DNA of 64,000 nucleotides, taken from Curvibacter lanceolatus ATCC 14669 (lineage in GTDB: Bacteria; Pseudomonadota; Gammaproteobacteria; Burkholderiales; Burkholderiaceae_C). Under the pieces are notes generated by a model. It ran no database searches. It was not told the origin of the DNA and was given only the letters and a program-made list of their open reading frames with translations. Positions 19,025-26,700 of the stretch are shown here, piece by piece (position 1 is the stretch's first letter; each line of letters starts with the position of its first letter). The translations under genes and the position numbers were made by a program. Where the stretch lies: assembly GCF_000381265.1 (NCBI RefSeq), contig NZ_KB906253.1:372001-436000 (forward strand). Reading direction: 5' to 3'.

Positions 19025-20011
19025 ATGAGCACCCGCCGTCAATTCACCGCCCGCCTGGGCCTTTTGGGCGCCTCTGGCCTGCTGGGCGGCCTGCCCCATG
19101 CCGCCTGGGCCCAGCAGCCCGAACTGGCCCGCCTGCTGGTGGGCTTTCCGCCCGGGGGCAGCACCGACAACGTGGCGCGCCGGGTGGCCGACCGATTGCG
19201 TGGCACCTACGCCGGCCAGGTGCTGGTGGACAACAAGCCTGGTGCAGGAACCCAGATCGCGGTGGCGGCACTCAAGGAGTCCCCGGCCGACGGCTTGACG
19301 ATGCTGTTGTCGCCGCCAGCCCCTTTCAGCATCTACCCCTTCACCTACCGCAAGCTGCCCTATGGGCCCGAAGACCAGGTGCCAGTGGCCATGGTCTGTT
19401 CGTTTCCCTTTGCCTTTGCGGTGGGGCCGGCGGTGCCGGAGAGCGTGCGCAGCATCCCCGATTTCATCGCCTGGGCCAAGGCCAACCCGGGCAAGGCCAG
19501 TTTTGGCTCGCCGGCCGCCGGCTCCACACCCCACCTGGTGGGCAGCCTGCTGGGCTTGATGGCTGGCGTGGAGCTGACCCACGTGGCCTACCGCGGCGAT
19601 GCCCCGGGCCTGCAGGACCTGATGGGCGGGCAGTTGGCGGCCTACTCCTCGGTGCTGGGCAGCTTCTTGCCCCAGCTCAAATCGGGCCGGATCCGTCTGC
19701 TGGCCGTGTCGGGCAACGAGCGCAGCAGCTTCATGCCCGCCCTGCCCACCTACCGTGAACAGGGCTACGAGCTCGACATGACCGAATGGTTCGGCCTGTT
19801 CCTGCCGGGCAAGACCCCCGCACCGGTGGTGCAGCGCCTGGCCGACGCAGCCCGTGCCGTGGTCGGGCAGGCCGACTTTGCCCGTGGCCTGGCCGACTTT
19901 GGCATGACCCCGCGCTACCTGGGCCCGCGCGAGCTGGCGGCCCAGTTGCGTGCCGAGACAGAGATGTGGCGCGGCAACATCAAGAAAATCGGTTTCACTT
20001 CGGAATCCTGA
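19025..20011 (+). CDS. Bug-family periplasmic receptor
   Basis: A 328-residue Bug receptor beginning MSTRRQFTARLGLLGASGLL, an N-terminus with a twin-arginine-like RR followed by a hydrophobic stretch ending AWA-Q. A GAAGGAG ribosome-binding site lies upstream of ATG 19025. Hallmarks are LVGFPPGGSTDNVARR, VLVDNKPGAGTQI and HVAYRG. It is 8 bp upstream of acetoacetyl-CoA synthetase, so the ligand may be acetoacetate or another beta-ketoacid; this is inference from context. Confidence 0.88.
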   Translation: MSTRRQFTARLGLLGASGLLGGLPHAAWAQQPELARLLVGFPPGGSTDNVARRVADRLRGTYAGQVLVDNKPGAGTQIAVAALKESPADGLTMLLSPPAPFSIYPFTYRKLPYGPEDQVPVAMVCSFPFAFAVGPAVPESVRSIPDFIAWAKANPGKASFGSPAAGSTPHLVGSLLGLMAGVELTHVAYRGDAPGLQDLMGGQLAAYSSVLGSFLPQLKSGRIRLLAVSGNERSSFMPALPTYREQGYELDMTEWFGLFLPGKTPAPVVQRLADAARAVVGQADFARGLADFGMTPRYLGPRELAAQLRAETEMWRGNIKKIGFTSES

Positions 20012-20019
20012 AAATCACC

Positions 20020-22062
20020 ATGACAGACCACTTGCCTGTTGCCGTCCCTTTGTGGGTGCCTGACGAAGCACGTCGATCACAGGCCTTGATCACCGCCTTC
20101 GAAGCCTGGCTGGCGCGTGAGCGCGGCCTGCGTTTCGACCATTACGAAGAACTTTGGCGGTGGTCGGTCGACGATGCGGAGGGCTTCTGGTCTGCCATCC
20201 TGCAGTTTTTCGATCTGCGCTTCGACCCGCCGCCGCAGCGCATGCTGGGGCGCTCGCAGATGCCGAACGCCTCTTGGTTCCCGGGGGCGCGGCTCAATTT
20301 TGTCGAGCAGATGCTGCGGCACACGGCGCTGGCCACACCGGCCGTGGTCTACGAGAGCGAAGCCATGGGCGCGGGGGAACTGAGCTGGCCGGAGCTGCGG
20401 CGCCAGGTGGCCTCGGTGGCGGCCACCCTGCGCGGGCTGGGGGTGGGTGAGGGCGACCGCGTGGCGGGCTACCTGCCCAACATCCCGCAGACGCTGGTGG
20501 CCTTTCTGGCCGCTGCCAGCCTGGGCGCCGTCTGGACGCTGTGCGCACCCGACATGGGGCCCTTGAGCGTGGGCGACCGTTTCCGCCAGATCGCGCCCAA
20601 GGTGCTGGTGGCGGTGGATGGCTATCGCTTTGCCGGCAAACCTTTCGACCGGCGCGCCGCCCTGGTTGAGATCCTGGCCGGCCTGCCCAGCGTGCGGGCT
20701 GTGCTTTGGGTGACGCACCTGGATGCCCAGGCCGAGCCCCCGCCCACTGCGGCCCCTCTGCACTGGCTGCCCTGGGCGCAGGCCGTGGCCGGCGAGCACG
20801 AACTGCGGCCGCAGGCGCTGCCGCCCGAGCACCCGCTGTGGATCCTCTATTCCTCCGGCACCACCGGCCTGCCCAAGCCCATCGTGCATGGGCATGGCGG
20901 CGTGCTGGCCAACGGCATGGTCAACATGGTGTTGCACAACGACCTGCACCCGGGCGACCGCGTTTTGTGGGCGGTGAACACCTCCTGGATGGTCTGGAAC
21001 GCCCACATCATGAGCCTGCTGGGCGGTGCCACCGTGGTGCTGTACGACGGCAGCGTGACGGGCGCCGGGCCCGAGCCCGACTGGGGCCACCTGTGGCGCC
21101 TGGCCGGGCGCACCCGGGTGCAGTTCTTTGGCGCGGGCGCAGCCATCCACCAGCAGTGCATGAAGGCCGATGTCATGCCCGCCCGCATTGCCGATCTGTC
21201 GGCCCTGAAGACCGTGGGCTCCACCGGCTCGCCGCTGTCACCCGAGGCTTGCGCCTGGCTGTACAGCGCCGTCAAGCCCGAGCTCTGGCTGAACGTCGTC
21301 TCTGGCGGCACCGACCTGGCCGGGGGCTTTCTGGTCGGCCTGCCCACCTTGCCGGTGTACCTGGGCGAGATGCAATGCCGGACGCTGGGCGCCCGGGTCG
21401 AGGCCTGGAGCGACGAGGCCCGGCCCGTGATCGACGAGGTCGGCGAGCTGGTCTGTGTGAACCCGCTGCCTTCGATGCCGCTGTACTTCTGGGGCGACGA
21501 CGATGGCAGCCGCCTGCGTGAAAGCTATTTCGAAACCTTCGAGAATGAGGCCGGCCAACCGGTGTGGCGGCATGGCGACTGGCTGCGCCTGGTGCCTCGG
21601 CCCGAGGCCATCGGCGGCGTGATCTATGGCCGCTCCGACGCCACCATCAACCGCCAGGGCGTGCGCATGGGCACGGCCGAGCTGTACCGCGTGGTCGAGC
21701 AGCTCGAAGAGGTGGCCGACAGCCTGGTGGTCGACCTGGAGTACCTGGGCCAGCCGTCCTGGATGGCCTTGTTCGTGCAGTTGCGCCCCGGCCTCACGCT
21801 GGACGAGCCGCTGCGCCAGCGCATCCGCCAGGCCTTGCGCACAGGCCTGTCGGTGCGGCATGTGCCCGACGACATCGTGCAGGTGGCAGCCATTCCGCGC
21901 ACCATCACCGGCAAGAAGCTCGAGTTGCCCGTCAAAAAACTGATGCTCGGCCATGCGCCCGACAAGGTGGTGCGGCGTGACGCATTGGCACAGCCCGAGA
22001 GCCTGGACTGGTTCATTGAGTTTGCCGCCCGCCACCTGAGCCAACGCAGCGCCTTGGCCTGA
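20020..22062 (+). CDS. aacS: Acetoacetyl-CoA synthetase
   Basis: A 680-residue acyl-CoA synthetase of the ANL superfamily activating acetoacetate (or a similar short keto/acyl acid) to the CoA thioester with ATP. The phosphate-binding loop SSGTTGLPK spans residues 278-286. The N-terminal ACAS-type segment (WRWSVDDAEGFWSAI) and C-terminal GVRMGTAELYR and TGKKLELPVKK (with the catalytic Lys) match acetoacetate-CoA ligases. Length matches the family. Start ATG 20020 avoids overlap with the receptor gene. Together with the receptor upstream it suggests uptake and use of acetoacetate or a related acid. Confidence 0.88.
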   Translation: MTDHLPVAVPLWVPDEARRSQALITAFEAWLARERGLRFDHYEELWRWSVDDAEGFWSAILQFFDLRFDPPPQRMLGRSQMPNASWFPGARLNFVEQMLRHTALATPAVVYESEAMGAGELSWPELRRQVASVAATLRGLGVGEGDRVAGYLPNIPQTLVAFLAAASLGAVWTLCAPDMGPLSVGDRFRQIAPKVLVAVDGYRFAGKPFDRRAALVEILAGLPSVRAVLWVTHLDAQAEPPPTAAPLHWLPWAQAVAGEHELRPQALPPEHPLWILYSSGTTGLPKPIVHGHGGVLANGMVNMVLHNDLHPGDRVLWAVNTSWMVWNAHIMSLLGGATVVLYDGSVTGAGPEPDWGHLWRLAGRTRVQFFGAGAAIHQQCMKADVMPARIADLSALKTVGSTGSPLSPEACAWLYSAVKPELWLNVVSGGTDLAGGFLVGLPTLPVYLGEMQCRTLGARVEAWSDEARPVIDEVGELVCVNPLPSMPLYFWGDDDGSRLRESYFETFENEAGQPVWRHGDWLRLVPRPEAIGGVIYGRSDATINRQGVRMGTAELYRVVEQLEEVADSLVVDLEYLGQPSWMALFVQLRPGLTLDEPLRQRIRQALRTGLSVRHVPDDIVQVAAIPRTITGKKLELPVKKLMLGHAPDKVVRRDALAQPESLDWFIEFAARHLSQRSALA

Positions 22063-22078
22063 GGTTTGGGGGCGCCCC

Positions 22079-23080
22079 TCAGCGCAGCGAAATCCCCGCC
22101 GTGCGAATCGCCCGGCTGTAGCGCGGGCGCTCTTGTTGCAGGCTGGCGGCCAGGTCGGCGGCGCTGCCGCCGGCCACTTTGAAGCCCATGTCCTCAAGTT
22201 TGCTGCGCAGCTCGGGCGAGTGCAGCACGGCGTCGATATCGTGGTTCAGGCGTGCCACCACGGCGGCGGGCGTGCCGGCGGGCACAAAATAGCCTTGCCA
22301 GCTCTCCACCGAGAAGCCCGGCACGCCGGCCTCGGCCATGGTGGGCACCTGGGGCAGGGCGGGTGAGCGGTAGCTGGTGGTCACCGCCAGGGCGCGCAGC
22401 TTGCCGCTGCGCACATGCTCGGTCACGGCAGCCAGCGTGATCAGGGTGGCCTGGGTGTGGCCGGCCAGCACATCCAGGGCGGCTGGGGCACCACCCGAAT
22501 AGGGGATATAGCGCACCTTTGCGCCGGTCTCCTGGCTCAGGATCTCGTGCGCCACATGGGCGATGCCCCCGTTGCCGGGCAGGCCCAGGGTGAGGGTGTC
22601 GGGTTGGGCCTTGGCGCGTGCCAGGTAGTCGGCGAAGGTGTTCAGGCCGCTGTTCGGGTTCACCACCAGGATCTGCGGGTTCACCACCGCCTTGATCACC
22701 GGGGCAAAGGCCTTGTTGGCGTCGTAGGGCAGTTCGGTAAACAGGATGTTGTTCAGTGTCAGGCCCTCACCCTGCTGCAGCAGGGTGTAACCGTCAGGGG
22801 CGGCCCGGGCCACCTTGGCGGCACCGATGTTGCCGCTGGCACCCGGCACGTTGTCCACCACCACGGGCTGGCCCCACAGTGCGCTCAGCTTCTCGGCCAG
22901 GGCGCGTGTCAGCTTGTCGGCACTGCCGCCTGCGGCCACGGGTACCACGATGTGCACGGGCCGGTTCGGGAAGGCCGGTGGCTCGGCCGCTGCCGCTGCA
23001 GCACACAGGCCCAGGGTGGCCAGCAGGATCAAAGGGGTGTGCAGCAGGCTGCGGCGGGGCAGGGTGGGGGTGGCGTGCAT
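22079..23080 (-). CDS. Bug-family periplasmic receptor
   Basis: A 333-residue Bug receptor, taking the start at ATG 23080 (MHATPTLPRRSLLHTPLILL, a signal peptide). An in-frame start at 23140 would lie inside the palindromic regulatory region. Hallmarks are IVVPVAAGGSADKL and VVDNVPGASGNIG. It is convergent with aacS (16 bp apart) and divergent from the cupin-rhodanese gene across a region carrying a 16-bp perfect inverted repeat, suggesting joint regulation with sulfur metabolism. Confidence 0.87.
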   Translation of the reverse strand: MHATPTLPRRSLLHTPLILLATLGLCAAAAAAEPPAFPNRPVHIVVPVAAGGSADKLTRALAEKLSALWGQPVVVDNVPGASGNIGAAKVARAAPDGYTLLQQGEGLTLNNILFTELPYDANKAFAPVIKAVVNPQILVVNPNSGLNTFADYLARAKAQPDTLTLGLPGNGGIAHVAHEILSQETGAKVRYIPYSGGAPAALDVLAGHTQATLITLAAVTEHVRSGKLRALAVTTSYRSPALPQVPTMAEAGVPGFSVESWQGYFVPAGTPAAVVARLNHDIDAVLHSPELRSKLEDMGFKVAGGSAADLAASLQQERPRYSRAIRTAGISLR

Positions 23081-23127
23081 GGTGGGCGCCACTCTAGGCA
23101 GGCCGGGTCGAACCGTGAACGAAGTTC

Positions 23128-23172
23128 TTCGGCTAACCATATGCGTGCAAGGCGTACATATGGTTAGCCGAA
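23128..23172. promoter_or_regulatory. 16-bp perfect inverted repeat in divergent promoter region
   Basis: Two arms, TTCGGCTAACCATATG at 23128-23143 and its exact reverse complement at 23157-23172, are separated by 13 bp. Each arm includes the self-complementary CATATG. It lies 48 bp upstream of the Bug receptor start and 88 bp upstream of the cupin-rhodanese start. No T-tract follows, so a terminator is unlikely; an operator for a dimeric or tetrameric regulator is the better reading. Confidence 0.65.
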
Positions 23173-23259
23173 ATCATTCCTTGGGCAGGGCGTCGGGCGC
23201 TTTTAGCCTCAAGCAACCGCAACACTGCCTTTGACCCCAGCATCCGAAAGACCCATCGC

Positions 23260-25473
23260 ATGAGCCAGACCGACCTCAGCCTCGACTTCAGCGGCACTGA
23301 CCTCGCCAGCCTCCGCACCCGTGCGGTGCTTGATTTCATTGCCCATGCGCGCCGCACCGTGCCCGACCCTGGGCAGGCCAGCGACGCCCAATTGGCCGAG
23401 GTGGCGCAGGCCCTGGCGCAGCTGGGCCTGCGCCGCGAGCTGTTCCCCGAGGCGCACTTTCCACTCAGCGAAGAGGCCCCGGCCCGGGTCTACCGCCTGT
23501 ACGAAGACCTGGATGGCCACTATGCCCTGTACGTGTCGGCCGGCCAGCCTGGCAAGGCCCAGCCGCCGCACGACCACACCACCTGGGCCATCATCGCCGG
23601 CATCCAGGGCCACGAAGAAAACGTGCTCTACCAGCGCAGCCCCACGGCCGACCCGGCGCGTGACAGCCTGAGCCCCATCCGCACGGTGGACGTGGCCCCT
23701 GGCAGCTACATCACCCTGCAACCCACGGATGTGCACACCATCGAGCTGGTGGGGGCCGAGACCGGCCTGCACCTGCACTTCTACGGCCTGGGCCTGGACC
23801 GCCTGCCCGGGCGCGTGGTGTTTGAAAGCCGCAGCGGCGGCAGCTACCGCACCTTTGCGCCCCCGGCCCTGATCCGCCATCCCCTGATCAGCCCGGCCGC
23901 CCTGCGCGAGGCCCTGCGCGACGGCGAAGAGATCGCCGTGCTCGATGTGCGTGAAACCGGCGTCTACACCCACGGCCACCTGCTGCTGGCGGCCTCGGCG
24001 CCGCTGTGGCGGCTGGAGCTGCTGATCGACCGCCTGGTGCCGCGCCGCGGCACCCGCATCGTGCTGGTCGATGGCAACGAATCGCTGGCCCATGAGGCGG
24101 CGCGCAAGCTGGTGCGCCTGGGCTATGCCCAGGTGTCGGTGCTGGAGGGCGGCACTGAGGCCTGGGCCGCCGCCGGCTTTGAGATCTTCAGCGGTACCAA
24201 CGTGCCCAGCAAGGCCTTTGGCGAGGTCATCGAGCACGACAAGCACACCCCCTGGATCGACGTGGCCGGCCTGCGCCAGGCGCTGGATCAGGGGCAGAAC
24301 CTGGTGGTGGTGGACAGCCGCACCCCTGAAGAGTTCAAGCAGTTCAGCCTGCCCTTTGCGCACAGCCTGCCCGGTGCCGAGCTGGTCTACCGCATCCATG
24401 AGCTGGCGCCCGACCCCGACACCCTGGTGGTGGTCAACTGCGCCGGGCGCACGCGCAGCATCGTGGGCGCCCAGACCCTGATCGACGCCGGCATCCCGAA
24501 CCGCGTGGTGTCGCTCAAGGACGGCACCATGGCCTGGCTGCTGGCCGGGCAAAGCCTGGCCCAGGGCCGCAGCACGGCCCTGCCCGAGCCCTCGCCCCAG
24601 GGCCTGGCCCAGGCGCGTGAGCAGGCCGCCCGCGTGGCCGAGCGCGCCGGTGTACAGCGGCTGGAGGCAGCGGGCCTGGCACGCCTGCAGGGCCAGCGCC
24701 ACGAGCGCTCGCTGTACCTGTTTGACGTGCGCACCCGCGAGGAATACCAGGCCGGCCACCTCGAAGGCTGGCGCTGGGCCCCCGGGGGCCAGCTGGTGCA
24801 GGCCACCGACGAGTACGTGGGCACACGACGCAGCCGCATCGTGCTGGCCGACTGGGACGGCGTGCGCGCCCTCACCACCGCCGCCTGGCTGGCCCAGCTG
24901 GGTGGGCATGAGGTGTACGTGTACAGCCCGGCCGCCCAGACCACCACGGTGACCGGCCCCGAGCCGGTGCGTGTGCTGGCCTCGCAGCCCGCTGCGGCGC
25001 GCCTGTCGCCCCTGCAACTTCAGGCCTGGCAACAACAGGGCGAGGTGCTGGTGTTCGATGTGGACCGCCGTGCCGACCACGAGCGCCGCCACCTGCCCGG
25101 CGCCCGCTTTGCCGTGCCCGACCGCCTGCACGAGTTTGTGGGCACCACCGACGACACCCGCCCCATCGTCATCACCTCGCCCGACGGCGTGCTGGCCGCC
25201 ACCGTGGCGGCAGAACTGGCGCGGCGCCTGCCCACCCGCACGGTGCGCAGCCTCGCCGGGGGCACCGAGGCCTGGGCCACTGCCGGCCTGCCTCTGCAAA
25301 GTGGTGCCGATGGCGTGCTGACGGGGGACGACGACCACTGGTACAGCCCCTATGCCCATGCCGACCTGGCCCAGCGCGATGCGGGCTTCAAGTCCTACCT
25401 GGACTGGGAGCTGGGCCTGGTGGCCCAGCTGGAGCGCGAAGGCGACATCGGCATCCAGTTGATTGCGGCCTGA
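23260..25473 (+). CDS. Cupin (cysteine-dioxygenase-like) protein fused to four rhodanese domains
   Basis: A 737-residue cytoplasmic fusion. Residues about 1-200 form a cysteine-dioxygenase-like cupin with His104 and His106 (PPHDHTTW) and a late HLHFYG (His171/His173) as likely iron ligands. Four rhodanese-like domains follow at roughly 215-315, 335-440, 465-560 and 585-690. Only the second has an active-site cysteine, Cys394 in NCAGRTRS; the equivalent loops of the first, third and fourth read VDGNES, ADWDGV and TSPDGV without Cys. The likely role is oxidation of a thiol or persulfide coupled to sulfur transfer. The nitroreductase gene follows after 29 bp in the same operon. Confidence 0.82.
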   Translation: MSQTDLSLDFSGTDLASLRTRAVLDFIAHARRTVPDPGQASDAQLAEVAQALAQLGLRRELFPEAHFPLSEEAPARVYRLYEDLDGHYALYVSAGQPGKAQPPHDHTTWAIIAGIQGHEENVLYQRSPTADPARDSLSPIRTVDVAPGSYITLQPTDVHTIELVGAETGLHLHFYGLGLDRLPGRVVFESRSGGSYRTFAPPALIRHPLISPAALREALRDGEEIAVLDVRETGVYTHGHLLLAASAPLWRLELLIDRLVPRRGTRIVLVDGNESLAHEAARKLVRLGYAQVSVLEGGTEAWAAAGFEIFSGTNVPSKAFGEVIEHDKHTPWIDVAGLRQALDQGQNLVVVDSRTPEEFKQFSLPFAHSLPGAELVYRIHELAPDPDTLVVVNCAGRTRSIVGAQTLIDAGIPNRVVSLKDGTMAWLLAGQSLAQGRSTALPEPSPQGLAQAREQAARVAERAGVQRLEAAGLARLQGQRHERSLYLFDVRTREEYQAGHLEGWRWAPGGQLVQATDEYVGTRRSRIVLADWDGVRALTTAAWLAQLGGHEVYVYSPAAQTTTVTGPEPVRVLASQPAAARLSPLQLQAWQQQGEVLVFDVDRRADHERRHLPGARFAVPDRLHEFVGTTDDTRPIVITSPDGVLAATVAAELARRLPTRTVRSLAGGTEAWATAGLPLQSGADGVLTGDDDHWYSPYAHADLAQRDAGFKSYLDWELGLVAQLEREGDIGIQLIAA

Positions 25474-25502
25474 CCCACTTCACACCACCCACCGGAGAAC
25501 CC

Positions 25503-26345
25503 ATGAGTCAGAACCTCTTTGACCTGAACCCGGCGCTGGCCGCCCGCTATGCCAACGCCCAGGCCGCACTGCCCACGCCACCGGGAGGGGCCAACACCGC
25601 AGTGCTGCAACACCTGCTGGCCCACCGCTCGGTGCGGGCCTACCTGCCCGATGCCCTGCCAGATGGCACGCTGGCCCACCTGGTGGCGGCCGCCCAGTCG
25701 GCTCCCACCTCGTCCAACCTGCAGGCCTGGAGTGTGCTGGCCGTCACCGACCCCGAGCGCAAGGCGCGCCTGTCGGAATGGTCGCGTGATCAGGCTCACA
25801 TCCGCCAGGCGCCGCTGTTCCTGGTCTGGCTGGCCGATCTGTCGCGCCTGGACCGCGTGGCCCAGGGCCTGGGCCTGCCCTCGGATGCGAACCAGTACCT
25901 GGAGCAGTTTCTGGTCGCCAGCATCGATGCCTCGCTGGCCGCCCAGAACGCTGTTGTGGCGGCCGAGGCCCTGGGCCTGGGCACCGTCTACATCGGTGCC
26001 TTGCGCAACCGGGCCCCCGAAGTAGCGGCCGAGCTCAAGCTGCCGGCGCACGTGTTTCCGTTGTTCGGCCTGTGTGTGGGTCACCCCGATCCGGCCCAGC
26101 CTGCCGCCGTCAAGCCGCGCCTGGCCCAGTCTGTGGTGCTGCACCACGAGCACTACAGCGCCGAGGCCGAAGCCGGCGAGGTGCCACGCTACGACCAGGC
26201 CATCCAGGCCTTTCAGCGCGATCAGGGCCTGCCCCCGGTGCCCTGGTCGCAGCAGGCCAGCCAGCGCGTGGCCGGGCCGCAAAGCCTGTCGGGGCGGGAT
26301 CATCTGCGCCGCTTCATCACCTGGCAGGGGTTTGAGCTGACCTGA
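25503..26345 (+). CDS. NfsA-like NADPH-dependent oxidoreductase (nitroreductase family)
   Basis: A 280-residue flavin oxidoreductase of the NfsA/FRP type. The LLAHRSVRAYLPDALPDG segment, SAPTSSNLQAW (FMN contact) and GLGTVYIGALRN are characteristic, and the extra C-terminal 60-70 residues fit the NfsA subfamily. It would use NADPH to reduce FMN, nitro compounds or quinones. A ribosome-binding site (GGAGAA) precedes ATG 25503. In operon with the cupin-rhodanese gene it may provide reduced flavin or reduce an organosulfur compound; this is inferred. Confidence 0.83.
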   Translation: MSQNLFDLNPALAARYANAQAALPTPPGGANTAVLQHLLAHRSVRAYLPDALPDGTLAHLVAAAQSAPTSSNLQAWSVLAVTDPERKARLSEWSRDQAHIRQAPLFLVWLADLSRLDRVAQGLGLPSDANQYLEQFLVASIDASLAAQNAVVAAEALGLGTVYIGALRNRAPEVAAELKLPAHVFPLFGLCVGHPDPAQPAAVKPRLAQSVVLHHEHYSAEAEAGEVPRYDQAIQAFQRDQGLPPVPWSQQASQRVAGPQSLSGRDHLRRFITWQGFELT

Positions 26346-26373
26346 AGCCGGGTGCTCGATGGCTGCCCTTTGG

Positions 26374-26397
26374 ACCCGGCCAGGTGCCGGGTTTTTT
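26374..26397 (+). terminator. Rho-independent terminator of the cupin-rhodanese/nitroreductase operon
   Basis: The stem ACCCGGC/GCCGGGT (26374-26380 and 26386-26392) with a 5-nt loop is followed by a T-run. It begins 28 bp after the nitroreductase stop codon on the same strand. Confidence 0.8.
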
Positions 26398-26430
26398 GAT
26401 GTCTGGCATTCGCATGGTTGAGTGCTGGAT

Positions 26431-26500
26431 GATTATCTCCAACAATGGATATGCAAAATGATAATCACCTGATTTTCCATTCCGGGCAGAATATCCATTG
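26431..26500. other. Two interleaved inverted repeats in the gap before the porin terminators
   Basis: GATTATC (26431-26437) pairs with GATAATC (26460-26466), and CAATGGATAT (26443-26452) pairs with ATATCCATTG (26491-26500). The two pairs interleave, so they cannot both form in one strand as simple hairpins. The region is AT-richer than its surroundings. It may be a regulator site or promoter for a short transcript ending at 26634; no protein frame is credible. Confidence 0.35.
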
Positions 26501-26578
26501 AGCGCAGGGCCGGATTATTTTGAGGAAAATGTTTCGGTGGGCCCAAAAAGCCGCCTGCGCTTTTGCGATGTCTCCTAG

Positions 26579-26634
26579 CTCTGACTTTCGTCAGTTGAAT
26601 CCCTCAGTCTGAAATCAGTCTGGGGGATTTTTTT
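26579..26634 (+). terminator. Strong plus-strand terminator with no upstream gene
   Basis: A small hairpin CTGAC-TTTC-GTCAG (26581-26594) is followed by a long stem: AATCCCTCAG (26598-26607) pairs with CTGGGGGATT (26620-26629) with one wobble, plus three inner pairs, then seven Ts (26628-26634). The nitroreductase operon already ends at 26374-26397, so this terminator serves readthrough or an unannotated short RNA starting in between. Confidence 0.6.
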
Positions 26635-26642
26635 GGCCGCTC

Positions 26643-26675
26643 GAAAAAAAGCCGCCACCCGAAGGTGGCGGCTTT
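26643..26675 (-). terminator. Rho-independent terminator of the porin gene
   Basis: A perfect 12-bp stem AAAGCCGCCACC (26648-26659) with its complement at 26664-26675 and a 4-nt loop, followed on the minus strand by a run of Ts (complement of the A-run at 26644-26650). It lies 25 bp beyond the porin stop codon. Confidence 0.9.
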
Positions 26676-26700
26676 GGCGAGACGGCGCTCTCGACGAAGA

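Noticed and set aside
26431-26466. GATTATC/GATAATC considered as a Fur box
   Set aside because: The half-sites are 22 bp apart, not in the 19-bp Fur arrangement, and neighbours are not iron genes.
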